Part shown: in pieces, positions 51,067 through 61,275 of the stretch | How positions within the stretch are numbered: position 1 is the stretch's first letter | Layout of the letters: every line of letters starts with the position of its first letter | Source: an uncultured Macellibacteroides sp. | GTDB lineage: Bacteria > Bacteroidota > Bacteroidia > Bacteroidales > Tannerellaceae | NCBI RefSeq assembly: GCF_963667135.1 | Contig: NZ_OY762974.1 | Location: forward strand, 1,612,001 to 1,676,000 | Direction of reading: 5' to 3' | Length of the DNA stretch: 64,000 nucleotides | Made by a program: the position numbers and the translations under genes | The notes under the pieces: model-generated | Seen by the model: the letters and a program-made list of their open reading frames with translations, nothing else | The model's database searches: none | What the model was told of the DNA's origin: nothing

Positions 51067-51999
51067 ATGATTGTAGTGAGAGATACGGAGATATTGGAGG
51101 GAAAAGAACTGGTGGCTACCATTGGTTTCTTTGATGGCGTGCATTTGGGACATCAGTTTCTGATTGAAGAAATGCTTTCCGTTGCGCGCGCACGGAATCT
51201 TCCCGCTGCAGTAATTACCTTTCCTGAACATCCGAGGGCTGTCTTGCATGCTGATTACCAACCCAAATTGCTCAATAGCTTTGATGAAAAGCTGAAACAC
51301 CTGGATGCGACCGGTGTGGATTACTGTGTTGTGCTTGACTTTACCGTAGAACTTTCGCAGTTGTGTGCCAAAGACTTCATCCAGCAGATATTGTGCAAGC
51401 GTTTGCATGTGCATACGCTGCTCATTGGTTACGATCATCGTTTTGGTCGTAACCGTGCCGATGGATTCGAACAATATGTGGAATATGGAAAGGAATGTGG
51501 TATGGAAGTTATTCAGGCATCGCCTTTTAGTCCCGGTACTGCCCATGTAAGTTCGTCGGAAGTAAGGAAGCAACTTGACCATTGTTATGTGGAAAAGGCC
51601 TCGGAACTGCTGGGGTATCAGTATATGATTAAGGGAAGTATTGTGAGTGGATATAAGATTGGCCGGACAATAGGTTTCCCTACAGCCAATATTCGGGTGG
51701 ATGAACCGTTTAAAGTATTGCCGGGGATTGGAATCTATGCTGTTTGGGTAGATCTTTTTGATGTACGGTATAAGGGAATGTTGTATATCGGTCGCCGTCC
51801 GACTATTGATAACGGCCACGACATTGCTTTGGAAGTAAATATTCTTGACTTCGAAGGGGATATTTATAATGCAGAACTGGAGGTAACTTTTGTTCGCTTT
51901 ATGCGGGAAGATATAAAATTTGAAAGTTTGGAGGCATTGCGGAAACAACTGGAAATAGACAGGGTTGAGGTGAATGCCGTACTCTCCGGCTTACTATAA
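51067..51999 (+). CDS. ribF: Bifunctional riboflavin kinase/FAD synthetase
   Basis: This 310-residue protein makes FMN and then FAD. The N-terminal adenylyltransferase domain has GFFDGVHLGHQFLIEEM and DHRFGRNRADGF. The C-terminal riboflavin-kinase domain has GYKIGRTIGFPTANI and MLYIGRRPTIDN. Length and motif order are standard. The stop lies 25 bp before the M20 gene, with which it forms an operon. Confidence 0.96.
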   Translation: MIVVRDTEILEGKELVATIGFFDGVHLGHQFLIEEMLSVARARNLPAAVITFPEHPRAVLHADYQPKLLNSFDEKLKHLDATGVDYCVVLDFTVELSQLCAKDFIQQILCKRLHVHTLLIGYDHRFGRNRADGFEQYVEYGKECGMEVIQASPFSPGTAHVSSSEVRKQLDHCYVEKASELLGYQYMIKGSIVSGYKIGRTIGFPTANIRVDEPFKVLPGIGIYAVWVDLFDVRYKGMLYIGRRPTIDNGHDIALEVNILDFEGDIYNAELEVTFVRFMREDIKFESLEALRKQLEIDRVEVNAVLSGLL

Positions 52000-52024
52000 A
52001 CAGATACATAAATCTATAGGAATT

Positions 52025-53080
52025 ATGGATGCTTTTTACGATGCATTGGATATTCTCAGTGGAATGATACGTATCCCGTCTTTCAGCCGGGATGAGAATG
52101 AAGTGGCTGATTTCCTTTCTGAAACCTGGGGAAAGGCCGGTTACAAGGTAAATCGTAAAGGAAACAACCTCTGGATGGTTGCTCCTGGTTTTACGCTGGA
52201 TAAGCCTACCGTTTTGTTAAATTCGCATATCGATACTGTGAAGCCGGCTGCGGGTTGGACCCGCGACGCTTTTGATGCCGATATGAACGAAGACGACCGC
52301 CTCTATGGTTTGGGAAGTAACGATGCAGGAGCCAGTGTGGTTTCTTTGTATGAAGCTTTTACCGTTTTAACCCAAAAGGAACAACCTTATAATCTTATTT
52401 TTCTTGCTTCCTGCGAAGAGGAAGTCTCCGGTAAAAACGGACTCGAACTTGCTCTTGCTGAGCTTCCGCCCATTCATTTTGCTGTAGTGGGTGAACCCAC
52501 GGACATGCAACCTGCCGTTGCCGAAAAGGGATTAATGGTGCTGGATTGTACGGCTATTGGCAAATCGGGTCATGCAGCCCGCAACGAGGGTATCAATGCC
52601 ATTACCTTGGCCATGAAGGATATTGACTGGTTTACTACCTACGAGTTTCCTGAGAAAAGCGATTTCCTTGGTCCGGTTAAGATGACGGTTACGATTATCC
52701 ATGCCGGTAGTCAGCATAACGTGGTGCCCGACCGTTGTGAATTTACAGTTGATATCCGTACCAACGAGTTTTATTCAAACGAAGAGTTGTACAAACTGAT
52801 TAAACGACATATTACCAGTGATGTGAAAGCCCGTTCATTCAGATTGAGTTCTTCGCGTACAGAAATATCACATCCTTTCGTGCAACGGGCCCTGATACTA
52901 GGGAAAAAGCCCTTTGGCTCGCCAACATTGTCGGACCAGTCTCTGATGCGTTTTCCTTCTGTGAAGATGGGTCCTGGTATGTCTTCACGCTCGCACACAG
53001 CGGATGAATATATATGTCCTTCCGAAATAAGAGAAGCCATTGATACGTATATACGTTTACTGGACGGTTTACACCTATAA
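52025..53080 (+). CDS. M20 family deacetylase (acetylornithine/acetylcitrulline deacetylase-like)
   Basis: This 351-residue zinc-dependent amidohydrolase has metal-site motifs NSHIDTVKP, SNDAGASVVSLYEAF, SCEEEVSGKNG and VGEPTDMQPAVAEKG. It resembles the ArgE/DapE group and, among Bacteroidota, the acylated ornithine/citrulline deacetylases of arginine synthesis; exact substrate is not certain. The ATG at 52025 (MDAFYDALDILSGM) was preferred over 51974, which overlaps ribF. It is followed 3 bp later by the flippase gene. Confidence 0.88.
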   Translation: MDAFYDALDILSGMIRIPSFSRDENEVADFLSETWGKAGYKVNRKGNNLWMVAPGFTLDKPTVLLNSHIDTVKPAAGWTRDAFDADMNEDDRLYGLGSNDAGASVVSLYEAFTVLTQKEQPYNLIFLASCEEEVSGKNGLELALAELPPIHFAVVGEPTDMQPAVAEKGLMVLDCTAIGKSGHAARNEGINAITLAMKDIDWFTTYEFPEKSDFLGPVKMTVTIIHAGSQHNVVPDRCEFTVDIRTNEFYSNEELYKLIKRHITSDVKARSFRLSSSRTEISHPFVQRALILGKKPFGSPTLSDQSLMRFPSVKMGPGMSSRSHTADEYICPSEIREAIDTYIRLLDGLHL

Positions 53081-53083
53081 CAG

Positions 53084-54364
53084 ATGCTGCGAAAAATAAT
53101 AGAAACCATCGGGACACGTTACCTTATTGCCATCCTTAATCTGATACTTCTCTTTATTAATGCCCGGACATTGGGTGCTGCAGGGGTAGGAGTTATCGGT
53201 TTGGTGGTGGCCTCTGCCAATATTGTGATGATGTGCAACAGTGTGCTGAGCGGCAATACGATTGTTTACTTTATGAACCGCCATCCTTTTCTTTTGGTTT
53301 TTTTACCAGCTTATATATGGACTTTTTTGGCAGGTGGAGTTGCCTGCGTTGTATTGTGGGGAACAGGATTAATCCCCGAAGGGTATGTGATGCATGTGTA
53401 TGTTTTGTCTGTTCTTTTTTCCCTTTCGGCAGCTAATGCGCGCTTCCTGCTTGGCTACGATCGTATGCGCGGTTTTAATCTGACATATACTTTGCAGGGA
53501 GGTCTGCTTTTTATTGCAGTTCTTTTACTTTATTATGGGTTAGAAATAAAATCGGTTGATGCCTATCTTTTGGGGTTGTATTTTGCTTACGGTAGTGCTT
53601 GGTTTGTAAGTTTGATGCTTTTGCTTCCGTCATTCAAATCGGTTCCAATGAGAACATTACCTAAATTAACCGGAAAAATGTTACAGTATGGTCTTTGGGC
53701 AGGAGTAGATAATCTGGCTGAGCAGTTTACCAGTCGCGTAAACTATTTTCTAATACAGAGTTTTAGCGGGTTGGGTAGTGTAGGGTTGCTTGATGCCGGG
53801 ACGAAGGTGTCGGAGAGTATATGGAACATAAGCCGGAGTGTTTCTTTTATTGTTTATGGTAATGTGGCGAAAACGGATGATGCCGCCATTCAGAAAAGGA
53901 TTACCATCCAATTGGGAAAACTTACATTTGCAGCTACTTTTACAGCGATGGCTTTTGTTTTGCTGATTCCCGAATTTGTGTACACTTCATGGTTATTTGG
54001 TGAAGAGTTTAAAGGAATCCGAACTGTTATTCTATGTCTTTCGCCGGGGGTTGTGGCGTTGGCCTGTAACAGTATTCTTAGTCACTTTTTTATAGGAAGC
54101 GGACGTATTCGTACAAGTGCTGCGTGTTCGTTAATTGGGTTATTGGTTTTATTGGGTACAGGCTCTTTTCTCATTCCTCTACTGGGAGTTATTGGTGCAG
54201 CTATTTCAGGAAGTATTGCTTTCGTTTCTATGCTTACATTTTCCACAGTACTGTTCTGCCGCACATCGGGAGCACATTTAAGAGACTTCCTTTTTACGGC
54301 AGACGACCGTTCTTATCTTCGGGAAAAGACACAGTTATTCCTTTCCGGTTTCAAGCATTCATAA
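53084..54364 (+). CDS. Polysaccharide flippase-like membrane protein (MOP superfamily)
   Basis: This 426-residue protein has about 12 membrane helices and resembles Wzx-type oligosaccharide flippases (RTLGAAGVGVIGLVVASANI near the N-terminus and GVIGAAISGSIAFVSM near the C-terminus). It would move lipid-linked sugars across the inner membrane. No glycosyltransferases are adjacent, so its pathway is unknown. It is co-transcribed with ribF and the M20 gene. Confidence 0.82.
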   Translation: MLRKIIETIGTRYLIAILNLILLFINARTLGAAGVGVIGLVVASANIVMMCNSVLSGNTIVYFMNRHPFLLVFLPAYIWTFLAGGVACVVLWGTGLIPEGYVMHVYVLSVLFSLSAANARFLLGYDRMRGFNLTYTLQGGLLFIAVLLLYYGLEIKSVDAYLLGLYFAYGSAWFVSLMLLLPSFKSVPMRTLPKLTGKMLQYGLWAGVDNLAEQFTSRVNYFLIQSFSGLGSVGLLDAGTKVSESIWNISRSVSFIVYGNVAKTDDAAIQKRITIQLGKLTFAATFTAMAFVLLIPEFVYTSWLFGEEFKGIRTVILCLSPGVVALACNSILSHFFIGSGRIRTSAACSLIGLLVLLGTGSFLIPLLGVIGAAISGSIAFVSMLTFSTVLFCRTSGAHLRDFLFTADDRSYLREKTQLFLSGFKHS

Positions 54365-54375
54365 ATTGGAGAGGC

Positions 54376-55746
54376 TTAATCCAGCCAGGTAGCCGGATTA
54401 AGCTTGGTTTTCTCCTTCCATAGCTGGAAAGAGAGTATCGTTGCGTTCCCGTCTTCCGTATCCGTAAATATTTTGCCAATGGACTGGCGTGTCGATACTC
54501 TGTCGCCCGCTTTTACGTATACCTGGCTTAGGTTGCTGTAAACGGTCAGGTAATTACCATGTCTGACAATAACAGAATTGTTGTATCCCGGTACTACAAA
54601 TACACGGGTTACTTCGCCGTTAAATACAGCGCGCGCATCTGCTCCCGGAGAAGTCTGGATGTCGATCCCGCTATTGTTGGTCCGCACATATTTTAAATCC
54701 TGATGCTGCTGCTCCCCAAAAGTACCAACTATGGTATGTCTGCCTGTTACAGGAAATGGCAGACGACCCTTATTCCCGGCAAAGTTGTCTGACAGTTTTT
54801 TCTCTTCGCGGGTCATGGCATAACCGCCCTTTACTTCTGCAACACGTTCTGCACGTATGGGTTCTGGTTCCGGTTCCGGCTCTTCTTTTTCTTCCACTAT
54901 TTTCTTGCCAGAGGCAGCTGCTTGTTTCTTTCTTATCTCTCTTACTTCCCTTGCCAGACGAGCTTTCTCTGCCCGTTCGCGCTCCGCTTTTTGTCGTGCG
55001 ATACGTGCTTCTTCTTCAGCGCGGGCAATTTCGATGGCTATCTGTTTTTCAATTTGCTGATTAAGGGCATCGGCTTGTTGTTTCTTTTTCTTAAGCTGTG
55101 CCTGAAGGTCACGCTGCTTCTTGTTTAATTGCTGAACTTCGGTTTTCTGGCTTGATTCTTCTGTCTGAAGTTTCTGGTTTTCGTTCTCACGTGATCCTAG
55201 CAATACTTGCTTGTCCTTACGTGTTTTCTCCAGCTTACTCCGTTTCTCTTCAATTTCTCTTTGCTTAACCACAATTTCGGCTGCCTGACGCTTCTGCCAG
55301 TCGGCAAACTCTCTGAGATAACGCATCCGGCGAAGAGACTGAGCAAAATTGTCGGCCGATAAAATAAAGAGAAGCTTATCTTGTGATTTGCGGCGCTTGT
55401 ACATGCCTTTGGCTGACTTTCCGTAGTTCTTCTGCTTTACCTTTAATTCCTGTTCAAGCCTGTTAACCTCACGGCGCATCTTGTTTATCTGCGTGTCGAT
55501 CCCTCCGATTTCCTGATTCAAAATGCTGATTACCTTCTTACGTGAAAGAATTTGGTTTGAAATTAAATTCAGCCGGTTTAATGAGCTACGGGCTGTTTTC
55601 TTTGTTTCATTCAGAAGCTGGTTCGTCATTTCGATTTCCTCCAACGCCTTTTTACGCTGATTTTCCAACTGTTTTACCTTGGAAGAGTTCTGCCCGAATG
55701 CCACCAATCCAGAAACTAAAAAGACTATAATCCAACCGTATCTCAT
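54376..55746 (-). CDS. envC: EnvC-like murein hydrolase activator (M23 domain)
   Basis: This 456-residue exported protein has a signal peptide (ending VAFGQ at about residue 19). A long coiled coil fills about 22-280, and a C-terminal LytM/M23 domain about 325-455 (GRLPFPVTGRHTIVGTFGEQ, GIDIQTSPGADARAVFNG, VIVRHGNYLTVYSNLSQV). The catalytic His-x-His and Asp positions of active M23 enzymes look altered (GIDIQTS, VRHGNYL). It therefore probably activates amidases rather than cutting peptidoglycan itself. Its start overlaps the upstream DUF4292 stop by 4 bp. Confidence 0.88.
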   Translation of the reverse strand: MRYGWIIVFLVSGLVAFGQNSSKVKQLENQRKKALEEIEMTNQLLNETKKTARSSLNRLNLISNQILSRKKVISILNQEIGGIDTQINKMRREVNRLEQELKVKQKNYGKSAKGMYKRRKSQDKLLFILSADNFAQSLRRMRYLREFADWQKRQAAEIVVKQREIEEKRSKLEKTRKDKQVLLGSRENENQKLQTEESSQKTEVQQLNKKQRDLQAQLKKKKQQADALNQQIEKQIAIEIARAEEEARIARQKAERERAEKARLAREVREIRKKQAAASGKKIVEEKEEPEPEPEPIRAERVAEVKGGYAMTREEKKLSDNFAGNKGRLPFPVTGRHTIVGTFGEQQHQDLKYVRTNNSGIDIQTSPGADARAVFNGEVTRVFVVPGYNNSVIVRHGNYLTVYSNLSQVYVKAGDRVSTRQSIGKIFTDTEDGNATILSFQLWKEKTKLNPATWLD

Positions 55747-56585
55747 TTGTTCAAGTTACTTAATGCTTTTATAATTTGCGCATAGGTTATACGCGTGTAT
55801 TTAGATGGAATAGTAAAATCCATTCTAACGGGAACATCGGGTTCAACTTTCGAAAAGTGAAGCGCTAAACTCCCTTTCTGCTGGCCATCAGAAACGATCA
55901 ACGCTTTCATATACATCGGGAAAGGCTGTGAGTTAGTAATCTGAAAATCATTGTAGTCCCATTGCAATGAATGATCTCCTGAAGAATCGGCAATAAGGGT
56001 TGCCACTAATTTTTCTTCTTTATCGGCTGTAAAGGTGTAGCGAAGGCCTGTTTCATCTTTCGTTCTTATTTCTGCTAATCCATCGTTCTCTGTAAAGAAG
56101 AACTGAGTGAATTCATCGGATGAAATACTTTGTTTGCCAGGTAAGAAAAGTCTGTTGGTAAATAAAGCCTGAAGATTGTAGTAGTTAAAGTCTACAGGTG
56201 TTTCTCCTTTTAGTCCATCGTAACTTTCCGTTACATAGCGCTTGTTCATACGGTCCATAATCTTCACACTGTCGCGGCTGAACTCCATGCGGAATACTTC
56301 AATGCCCAGAAACGGCTGAACAGACAACTGAAAGGCGCTGTCTTTCTGCATTTTCATGTCAACACGAGAACTCAGACTCTTTCCTGGTATGTCCAGGTCT
56401 ACATTCATCCGGGCTGATAATGTCTGAAACTGAAATGCATTTTGCTGCATCGAAACCAAATAAGCATCTTTTGCTTTTAGTTCGATATTTTTACCCGATA
56501 TTAATTTTCTTGTTGACTTACATCCGCTAAAAATAAACAGCGAACTAATGATGATCAAAAAGATATAGTGTTTATTCCGTTTCAT
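55743..56585 (-). CDS. DUF4292 lipoprotein
   Basis: This 280-residue lipoprotein has lipobox FSGC (Cys22). The body fits DUF4292: FQTLSARMNVDLDIPGKSLSSRVDMKM, then PFLGIEVFRMEFSRDSVKIMDR. The fold is probably an LolB/LolA-like beta barrel, so lipid or lipoprotein handling is possible (inference). It overlaps both neighbours by 4 bp, so three proteins are made from one tightly coupled message. Confidence 0.85.
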   Translation of the reverse strand: MKRNKHYIFLIIISSLFIFSGCKSTRKLISGKNIELKAKDAYLVSMQQNAFQFQTLSARMNVDLDIPGKSLSSRVDMKMQKDSAFQLSVQPFLGIEVFRMEFSRDSVKIMDRMNKRYVTESYDGLKGETPVDFNYYNLQALFTNRLFLPGKQSISSDEFTQFFFTENDGLAEIRTKDETGLRYTFTADKEEKLVATLIADSSGDHSLQWDYNDFQITNSQPFPMYMKALIVSDGQQKGSLALHFSKVEPDVPVRMDFTIPSKYTRITYAQIIKALSNLNK

Positions 56586-58336
56586 TTAATAACCTCTTCA
56601 ATATAAATTTGTTCTGCAATCTTGCGGTCAAGGGTTTCACTTTGCTTTCCTAATTCTTTTGCCTTTTTCCATTGTTCCAAGGCTTTTTCCTTCTCTCCGT
56701 TCATGTAAAGAATATCTCCGTAATGATCGGCCAGTTCGGAACTGTTGGTCGAGTCCTTGCTTATGGCATTCTCAATATAAATCTTGGCAAGCGTATAATT
56801 ACCCTGTGTAAAGAATACCCACGCATAGGTATCGAGGTAAGTACTGTTGTCCGGCTGCAGCTTGATGCATTGCGCACTCATTCGTTCAGCCTTTTTCAAA
56901 TCTTTTTTATCCAGTGTAAGGAAGTAGCTATAGTTGTTAAGTACAACAATATTTTTATCATTGTATTTTAGCGCCTCTTCGTAGGCTTCATATGCCTTCG
57001 TTAAATTCTTTTGCTGGTAATAGATGTCACCAATCTGACCGTAAAAATCAGATAATTGAGACGTGTTTTCTTTATCAATGATCCGGATGCCGGCCTGATA
57101 GGTTTCCAGTGCTTTATCATATTCCTTCAGCTGGTAGTGTGCAATACCCAGATAAAAGTAATATTCGGGAGCATTTGGAAAAAGCTCCTGACATTTTAAG
57201 CAGATTCTCTTTACCTCTTCCATATTATCGGCTTTCAATGATAAATTAAGCAGCTGCTGCCAGGCTCCGGCATTATCGGGTTCCATTTCTGTTACCAGTT
57301 GAAACTGAAAGCGGGCCTCTTCTGTTTTATCCTGCATAGCAAGCAGACTCCCGTACATGAGTTTTAACTCGGTTTCCTCCGGATGCTGTTCCAGTAAAGT
57401 TTTGAAAAGTGTATTTGCTCCTTCGATGTCTTGTTTGTTCTGTTGCAGACGAACAACATAGCGGGAAAGAATATTTACTTTCGTATCCACATCCAGGTCG
57501 TTGTTGACCAATGCGCTTCGGATTTGGGTTTCTGCAGCCTCTTTATCTCCAACAATTTCATAGTAATTAGCCATCGAAACGATGTAGTAAGGATTGGACG
57601 GGTCTATTTCATGGGCTTTGTTATAACAAAGCAGCGCCTTGTCCGTATCGTTTTTCTCAAGATAAAGATCGCCCATCACAATCTGATAGCGGGCTTCCAT
57701 AGGATATTTATCTGCAAGCTTTTGAATTTCTTTCATTGCCTTTTCAGGCTCGTTCAGGGTATTATACAGTTTGTATTTCTGAATAGATATGGCTTCATTC
57801 ATCCCCACACTATTTTCAAGGGCATCATATGCTTCAATAGCTTTGCTGATTTCTCCCTCTTGGGTAAGCGATTCAGCCAAGTAATAATTCAGGTCTGTTT
57901 TATCCGGAAATTTATCAATGAGAGTCTGATATTCGGCGCTTGCATCCGAAAACATACCGAGCCCTCTGCTAACCGAGGCAAGAGCCATGCGATAAGTGAA
58001 ATTATCCGGAGCATAGTTTACGGCACGCTGCAATAAACCTACAGCCTTTTCGGGCTTGTTCATCTCAACGTAAAAAGAAGAAAGTTCATAAAGAACAGGC
58101 GAAGCGGTAGAGTCAATCTCCAGACAGTGCGAAAACAAATCGAATGCAGCGTCGAATTTACCTGCATTCTTTAGCTTTACTCCCTCGTAGAAGAAGTAAT
58201 CTAACTTACGTTGCTGTGCATTGTCTTGCTGAACAGGTTTAGAGGGTGCTCCCTTCTTCGTATTGTCTGCCAGAATCGGAGAACCTCCTGCCAAAACCAA
58301 AAGTAATAATCCGGAAGATATGATTTGTTTCAACAT
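56582..58336 (-). CDS. Exported TPR-repeat protein
   Basis: This 584-residue protein has a signal peptide (about residues 1-23, ending ILAD). It is a chain of about a dozen tetratricopeptide repeats covering most of the protein (for example YEGVKLKNAGKFDAAFDLFS, YYFYLGIAHYQLKEYDKAL, YGQIGDIYYQQKNLTKAYEA). It is likely a periplasmic scaffold, with envelope roles suggested by its DUF4292 and EnvC partners. Partner proteins are unknown. Confidence 0.88.
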   Translation of the reverse strand: MLKQIISSGLLLLVLAGGSPILADNTKKGAPSKPVQQDNAQQRKLDYFFYEGVKLKNAGKFDAAFDLFSHCLEIDSTASPVLYELSSFYVEMNKPEKAVGLLQRAVNYAPDNFTYRMALASVSRGLGMFSDASAEYQTLIDKFPDKTDLNYYLAESLTQEGEISKAIEAYDALENSVGMNEAISIQKYKLYNTLNEPEKAMKEIQKLADKYPMEARYQIVMGDLYLEKNDTDKALLCYNKAHEIDPSNPYYIVSMANYYEIVGDKEAAETQIRSALVNNDLDVDTKVNILSRYVVRLQQNKQDIEGANTLFKTLLEQHPEETELKLMYGSLLAMQDKTEEARFQFQLVTEMEPDNAGAWQQLLNLSLKADNMEEVKRICLKCQELFPNAPEYYFYLGIAHYQLKEYDKALETYQAGIRIIDKENTSQLSDFYGQIGDIYYQQKNLTKAYEAYEEALKYNDKNIVVLNNYSYFLTLDKKDLKKAERMSAQCIKLQPDNSTYLDTYAWVFFTQGNYTLAKIYIENAISKDSTNSSELADHYGDILYMNGEKEKALEQWKKAKELGKQSETLDRKIAEQIYIEEVIK

Positions 58337-58372
58337 GTGCTCGCTATTTTATCGTTCTATTATTTCTCTTTT

Positions 58373-58807
58373 TTAGTGCTTGCCTGTATGACCAAAACCT
58401 CCGGCTCCCCGTTCAGTCTCATCTAACACCTCTACCGGTTCCCATGAAATATGGGCGTGAGCTGCGATTACCATCTGGCAGATACGTTCACCATCATTAA
58501 TAGTGAAAGGTTCGGATGAAAGATTTACCAGAATTACGCCAATCTCACCACGATAGTCGGCATCAATGGTTCCTGGGGTATTCAACAAGGTGATTCCGTG
58601 CTTTATAGCTAATCCGCTGCGCGGTCTCATTTGGGCTTCGTATCCCTCAGGAAGAGCAATATATAAACCGGTGGGTATAAGTTTACGCTCCAATGGGTTT
58701 AAAACCACTGATTCGGAAAGGTTCGCCCGAATGTCCATTCCGGCCGAAAGAGGAGTCGCATATCCCGGCAGAGGATGATGCGACTTGTTTACTATTTCTA
58801 TTTTCAT
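58373..58807 (-). CDS. dut: dUTP diphosphatase
   Basis: This 144-residue homotrimeric dUTPase converts dUTP to dUMP and keeps uracil out of DNA. All five motifs are present: [48 protein letters not shown] and [12 protein letters not shown]. It lies 36 bp before the TPR gene and 40 bp after ispG. Confidence 0.97.
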   Translation of the reverse strand: MKIEIVNKSHHPLPGYATPLSAGMDIRANLSESVVLNPLERKLIPTGLYIALPEGYEAQMRPRSGLAIKHGITLLNTPGTIDADYRGEIGVILVNLSSEPFTINDGERICQMVIAAHAHISWEPVEVLDETERGAGGFGHTGKH

Positions 58808-58847
58808 TTTTGCTTATTAATTAACAGGCACGAAGATACAATATTTC

Positions 58848-60683
58848 TCAGTTCTTCCAATCCCCGTTCTCTTTTATTAACTCAACCAGGCGTTCTACCG
58901 CTTCATTTTCAGGAATATTTCTTTGAACGCATTCTTTTCCCTTGTATAAACTGATGCGACCCACGCCCGCACCCACGTATCCGTAATCTGCATCAGCCAT
59001 TTCACCGGGACCATTTACGATGCAGCCCATAATACCTATTTTTAGCCCTTTAAGATGAGAGGTAGCTTTCTTAACCCTTGCAATCGTTGTTTGAAGATTG
59101 TATAGCGTACGTCCGCATCCCGGACACGAAATATATTCCGTTTTACTGATTCTGGCACGTGTAGCCTGCAATATGCAGAACATGCAGTTGTCTGTAGCCA
59201 ATGCATCTCCTTTCGTGTTGTTAAGAAAAATGCCATCGCAGAAACCATCCAAAATCATTGCCCCCATATCGGCGGCGGCTTTTATCTGAAGAGACTCAAT
59301 ATCTGTTTCGTGGTATTCGCGGTGTAAAATAACAGGAACATCACAACCTGACGAAAGAAGTTTATGCATGAAGGCACGTTGTGCACCCAAACCATTGGCA
59401 TGATGGGTACTTAGTATAACTACGACTGCCTTATCACTCTTAAGTACTTCCAGTATTTGATCATTAAGATCAGCATAGGTAAGTCTGATAAACTTAAGAG
59501 GAGAGTCGTAATTTTTTAACTCTTTAGCATCCGAGGCTATAAAATAGGGGAACACATTGGCGCGCGGTTTCCATACATGCGCATCAACAAGCAATTGCAT
59601 ATTGTCAGGCAGATTGTCCGGATCTTCCGTACCCACATATACATAATCGGGTTTTGCTTCCTGATTGAATTCAAAGTTAAGTCCATAACTTCTATCCGAA
59701 ATTACAACAGGAATACCTCCCTTGCCAATTCCACATACATCACGACTGATTCGTCTGGCAGGTTTTACATTGTTATATTCCGGTGAAATTGATCCTTCTA
59801 CCCGATTTGCTCCGGCACGTTCCTGGATATAATCCACCAGCTTTCGGGCTACGGGCACTTCTGCTTCGGGCTCTTCGCTTAAAGATACCCGTATTGTATC
59901 ACCAATACCATCGTGAAGCAGTGTGCCGATGCCAACAGCTGATTTTATCCGACCATCTTCGCCGTCTCCGGCCTCTGTTACGCCTAGGTGTAGTGGGTAT
60001 GACATTCCTTCAGCGTCCATAGTCTTTACCAGTAAGCGTACAGTTTGCACCATCACTACCGTGTTGGATGCTTTGATTGATATTGCAACATGCTGAAAAT
60101 CCTCTTCCCGGCATATCTTTAGGTATTCCAGGCATGAAGCCACCATTCCCTCGGGCGTATCTCCATATCTACTCATGATACGATCGGATAGAGATCCATG
60201 GTTAATTCCAAGGCGGATCGCTGTATTGTGTTGCTTGCATAAATTCAGGAACGGAATGAAGCGTTCCCGTATTTTTTCAATTCCTGAGTTGTACTCTTCT
60301 TCCGAATAATCGCGGATATTAAACACCTTGCTGTCTACATAATTTCCCGGATTGATTCGAACCTTTTCAACCACTTGGGCTGCAGCATCTGCTGCTCTGG
60401 GGTTAAAATGAATATCAGCAACAAGCGGATGTGTATAACCTCGCTTTGTTAGCTCCTGTCGGATTACCCCAAGATTCTCGGCCTCACGAACTCCTTGAGC
60501 AGTGAAACGCACGTAGTCGGCTCCGGCATCAATGATACGAATAGCTTGTTCCACGCACGCGTTTGTATCAAGAGTCGATACATTTGCCATTGACTGAATA
60601 AGGATAGGATTGTTCCCCCCCAACTGTTTGTTGCCAATCTGAACAACCGACGATTGCCGGCGATTATAATTGAAGTAATTCAT
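58848..60683 (-). CDS. ispG: 4-hydroxy-3-methylbut-2-enyl diphosphate synthase, long form
   Basis: This 611-residue iron-sulfur enzyme is the penultimate step of the MEP isoprenoid pathway. It is the long type with a large central insertion, as in plants, Chlamydia and Bacteroidota, against about 370 residues in E. coli. The N-terminal TIM barrel starts VQIGNKQLGGNNPILIQSM. The C-terminal [4Fe-4S] Cys residues are in CPGCGRTLYNLQ and MGCIVNGPGEMADADYGYVG. Confidence 0.96.
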   Translation of the reverse strand: MNYFNYNRRQSSVVQIGNKQLGGNNPILIQSMANVSTLDTNACVEQAIRIIDAGADYVRFTAQGVREAENLGVIRQELTKRGYTHPLVADIHFNPRAADAAAQVVEKVRINPGNYVDSKVFNIRDYSEEEYNSGIEKIRERFIPFLNLCKQHNTAIRLGINHGSLSDRIMSRYGDTPEGMVASCLEYLKICREEDFQHVAISIKASNTVVMVQTVRLLVKTMDAEGMSYPLHLGVTEAGDGEDGRIKSAVGIGTLLHDGIGDTIRVSLSEEPEAEVPVARKLVDYIQERAGANRVEGSISPEYNNVKPARRISRDVCGIGKGGIPVVISDRSYGLNFEFNQEAKPDYVYVGTEDPDNLPDNMQLLVDAHVWKPRANVFPYFIASDAKELKNYDSPLKFIRLTYADLNDQILEVLKSDKAVVVILSTHHANGLGAQRAFMHKLLSSGCDVPVILHREYHETDIESLQIKAAADMGAMILDGFCDGIFLNNTKGDALATDNCMFCILQATRARISKTEYISCPGCGRTLYNLQTTIARVKKATSHLKGLKIGIMGCIVNGPGEMADADYGYVGAGVGRISLYKGKECVQRNIPENEAVERLVELIKENGDWKN

Positions 60684-60736
60684 CTTTTTTATACTTTAGT
60701 TATTAACAAGGCCTTTGCCACTCTGTTAAGTAACAA

Positions 60737-60760
60737 GGGGCAAACCTTTTGGTTCGCCCC
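60737..60760 (-). terminator. Hairpin after purE
   Basis: GGGGCAAACC (60737-60746) pairs with GGTTCGCCCC (60751-60760), one wobble, TTTT loop. The minus strand has little T-run after it, so read-through from purE into ispG is likely. Confidence 0.45.
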
Positions 60761-60767
60761 CGATATG

Positions 60768-61274
60768 TTAATTTGTTTTATACTTATAGGAAACCTTGGC
60801 CAGATCCTCGTTGGCCTGAATGATTTTCTTTTTAAGATCTTCCTTATAGCAAGCCAGTTTTACCTGCAAAGCCTCGTCGCCAACAGCGAGCATTTGTACG
60901 GCAAGTATGCCTGCGTTCAACGATCCGTTTATGCCAACAGTAGCCACAGGGATACCCGGAGGCATCTGTACAATCGCCAGCAAGGCATCCATTCCGTCAA
61001 GTGAAGCATTGATAGGCACCCCAATTACCGGAAGAGTTGTCATGGACGCAATCACACCGCAAAGGTGTGCCGCCATACCGGCTGCTGCGATTATTACTTT
61101 GATTCCTCGTCCTTTGGCATTTTTAGCAAAGACTTCTACTTCGGCCGGAGTACGATGAGCCGAAAGGGCATGCATTTCGAAAGGTATTTCCATTTCGTCC
61201 AGCAGTTTGGCCGCTTTTTCCATTACTGGTAAATCGGAAGTGCTGCCCATAATAATACTAACAACCGGAGTCAT
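60768..61274 (-). CDS. purE: N5-carboxyaminoimidazole ribonucleotide mutase
   Basis: This 168-residue class I PurE converts N5-CAIR to CAIR in purine synthesis. Motifs are IIMGSTSDLPVMEKA, ALSAHRTPAEV and AAGMAAHLCGVIAS, with GVPINASLDGMDALLAIVQMP later. The ATG at 61274 is preferred to 61286. It is one base from the gcvH stop, so it is the last gene of the rpoN-PAP2-gcvH-purE operon. Confidence 0.96.
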   Translation of the reverse strand: MTPVVSIIMGSTSDLPVMEKAAKLLDEMEIPFEMHALSAHRTPAEVEVFAKNAKGRGIKVIIAAAGMAAHLCGVIASMTTLPVIGVPINASLDGMDALLAIVQMPPGIPVATVGINGSLNAGILAVQMLAVGDEALQVKLACYKEDLKKKIIQANEDLAKVSYKYKTN

Positions 61275-61275
61275 C

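Noticed and set aside
51031-51948. 305-codon open frame on the minus strand
   Set aside because: It is antisense to ribF, which has all expected motifs and a promoter; the frame is a shadow.
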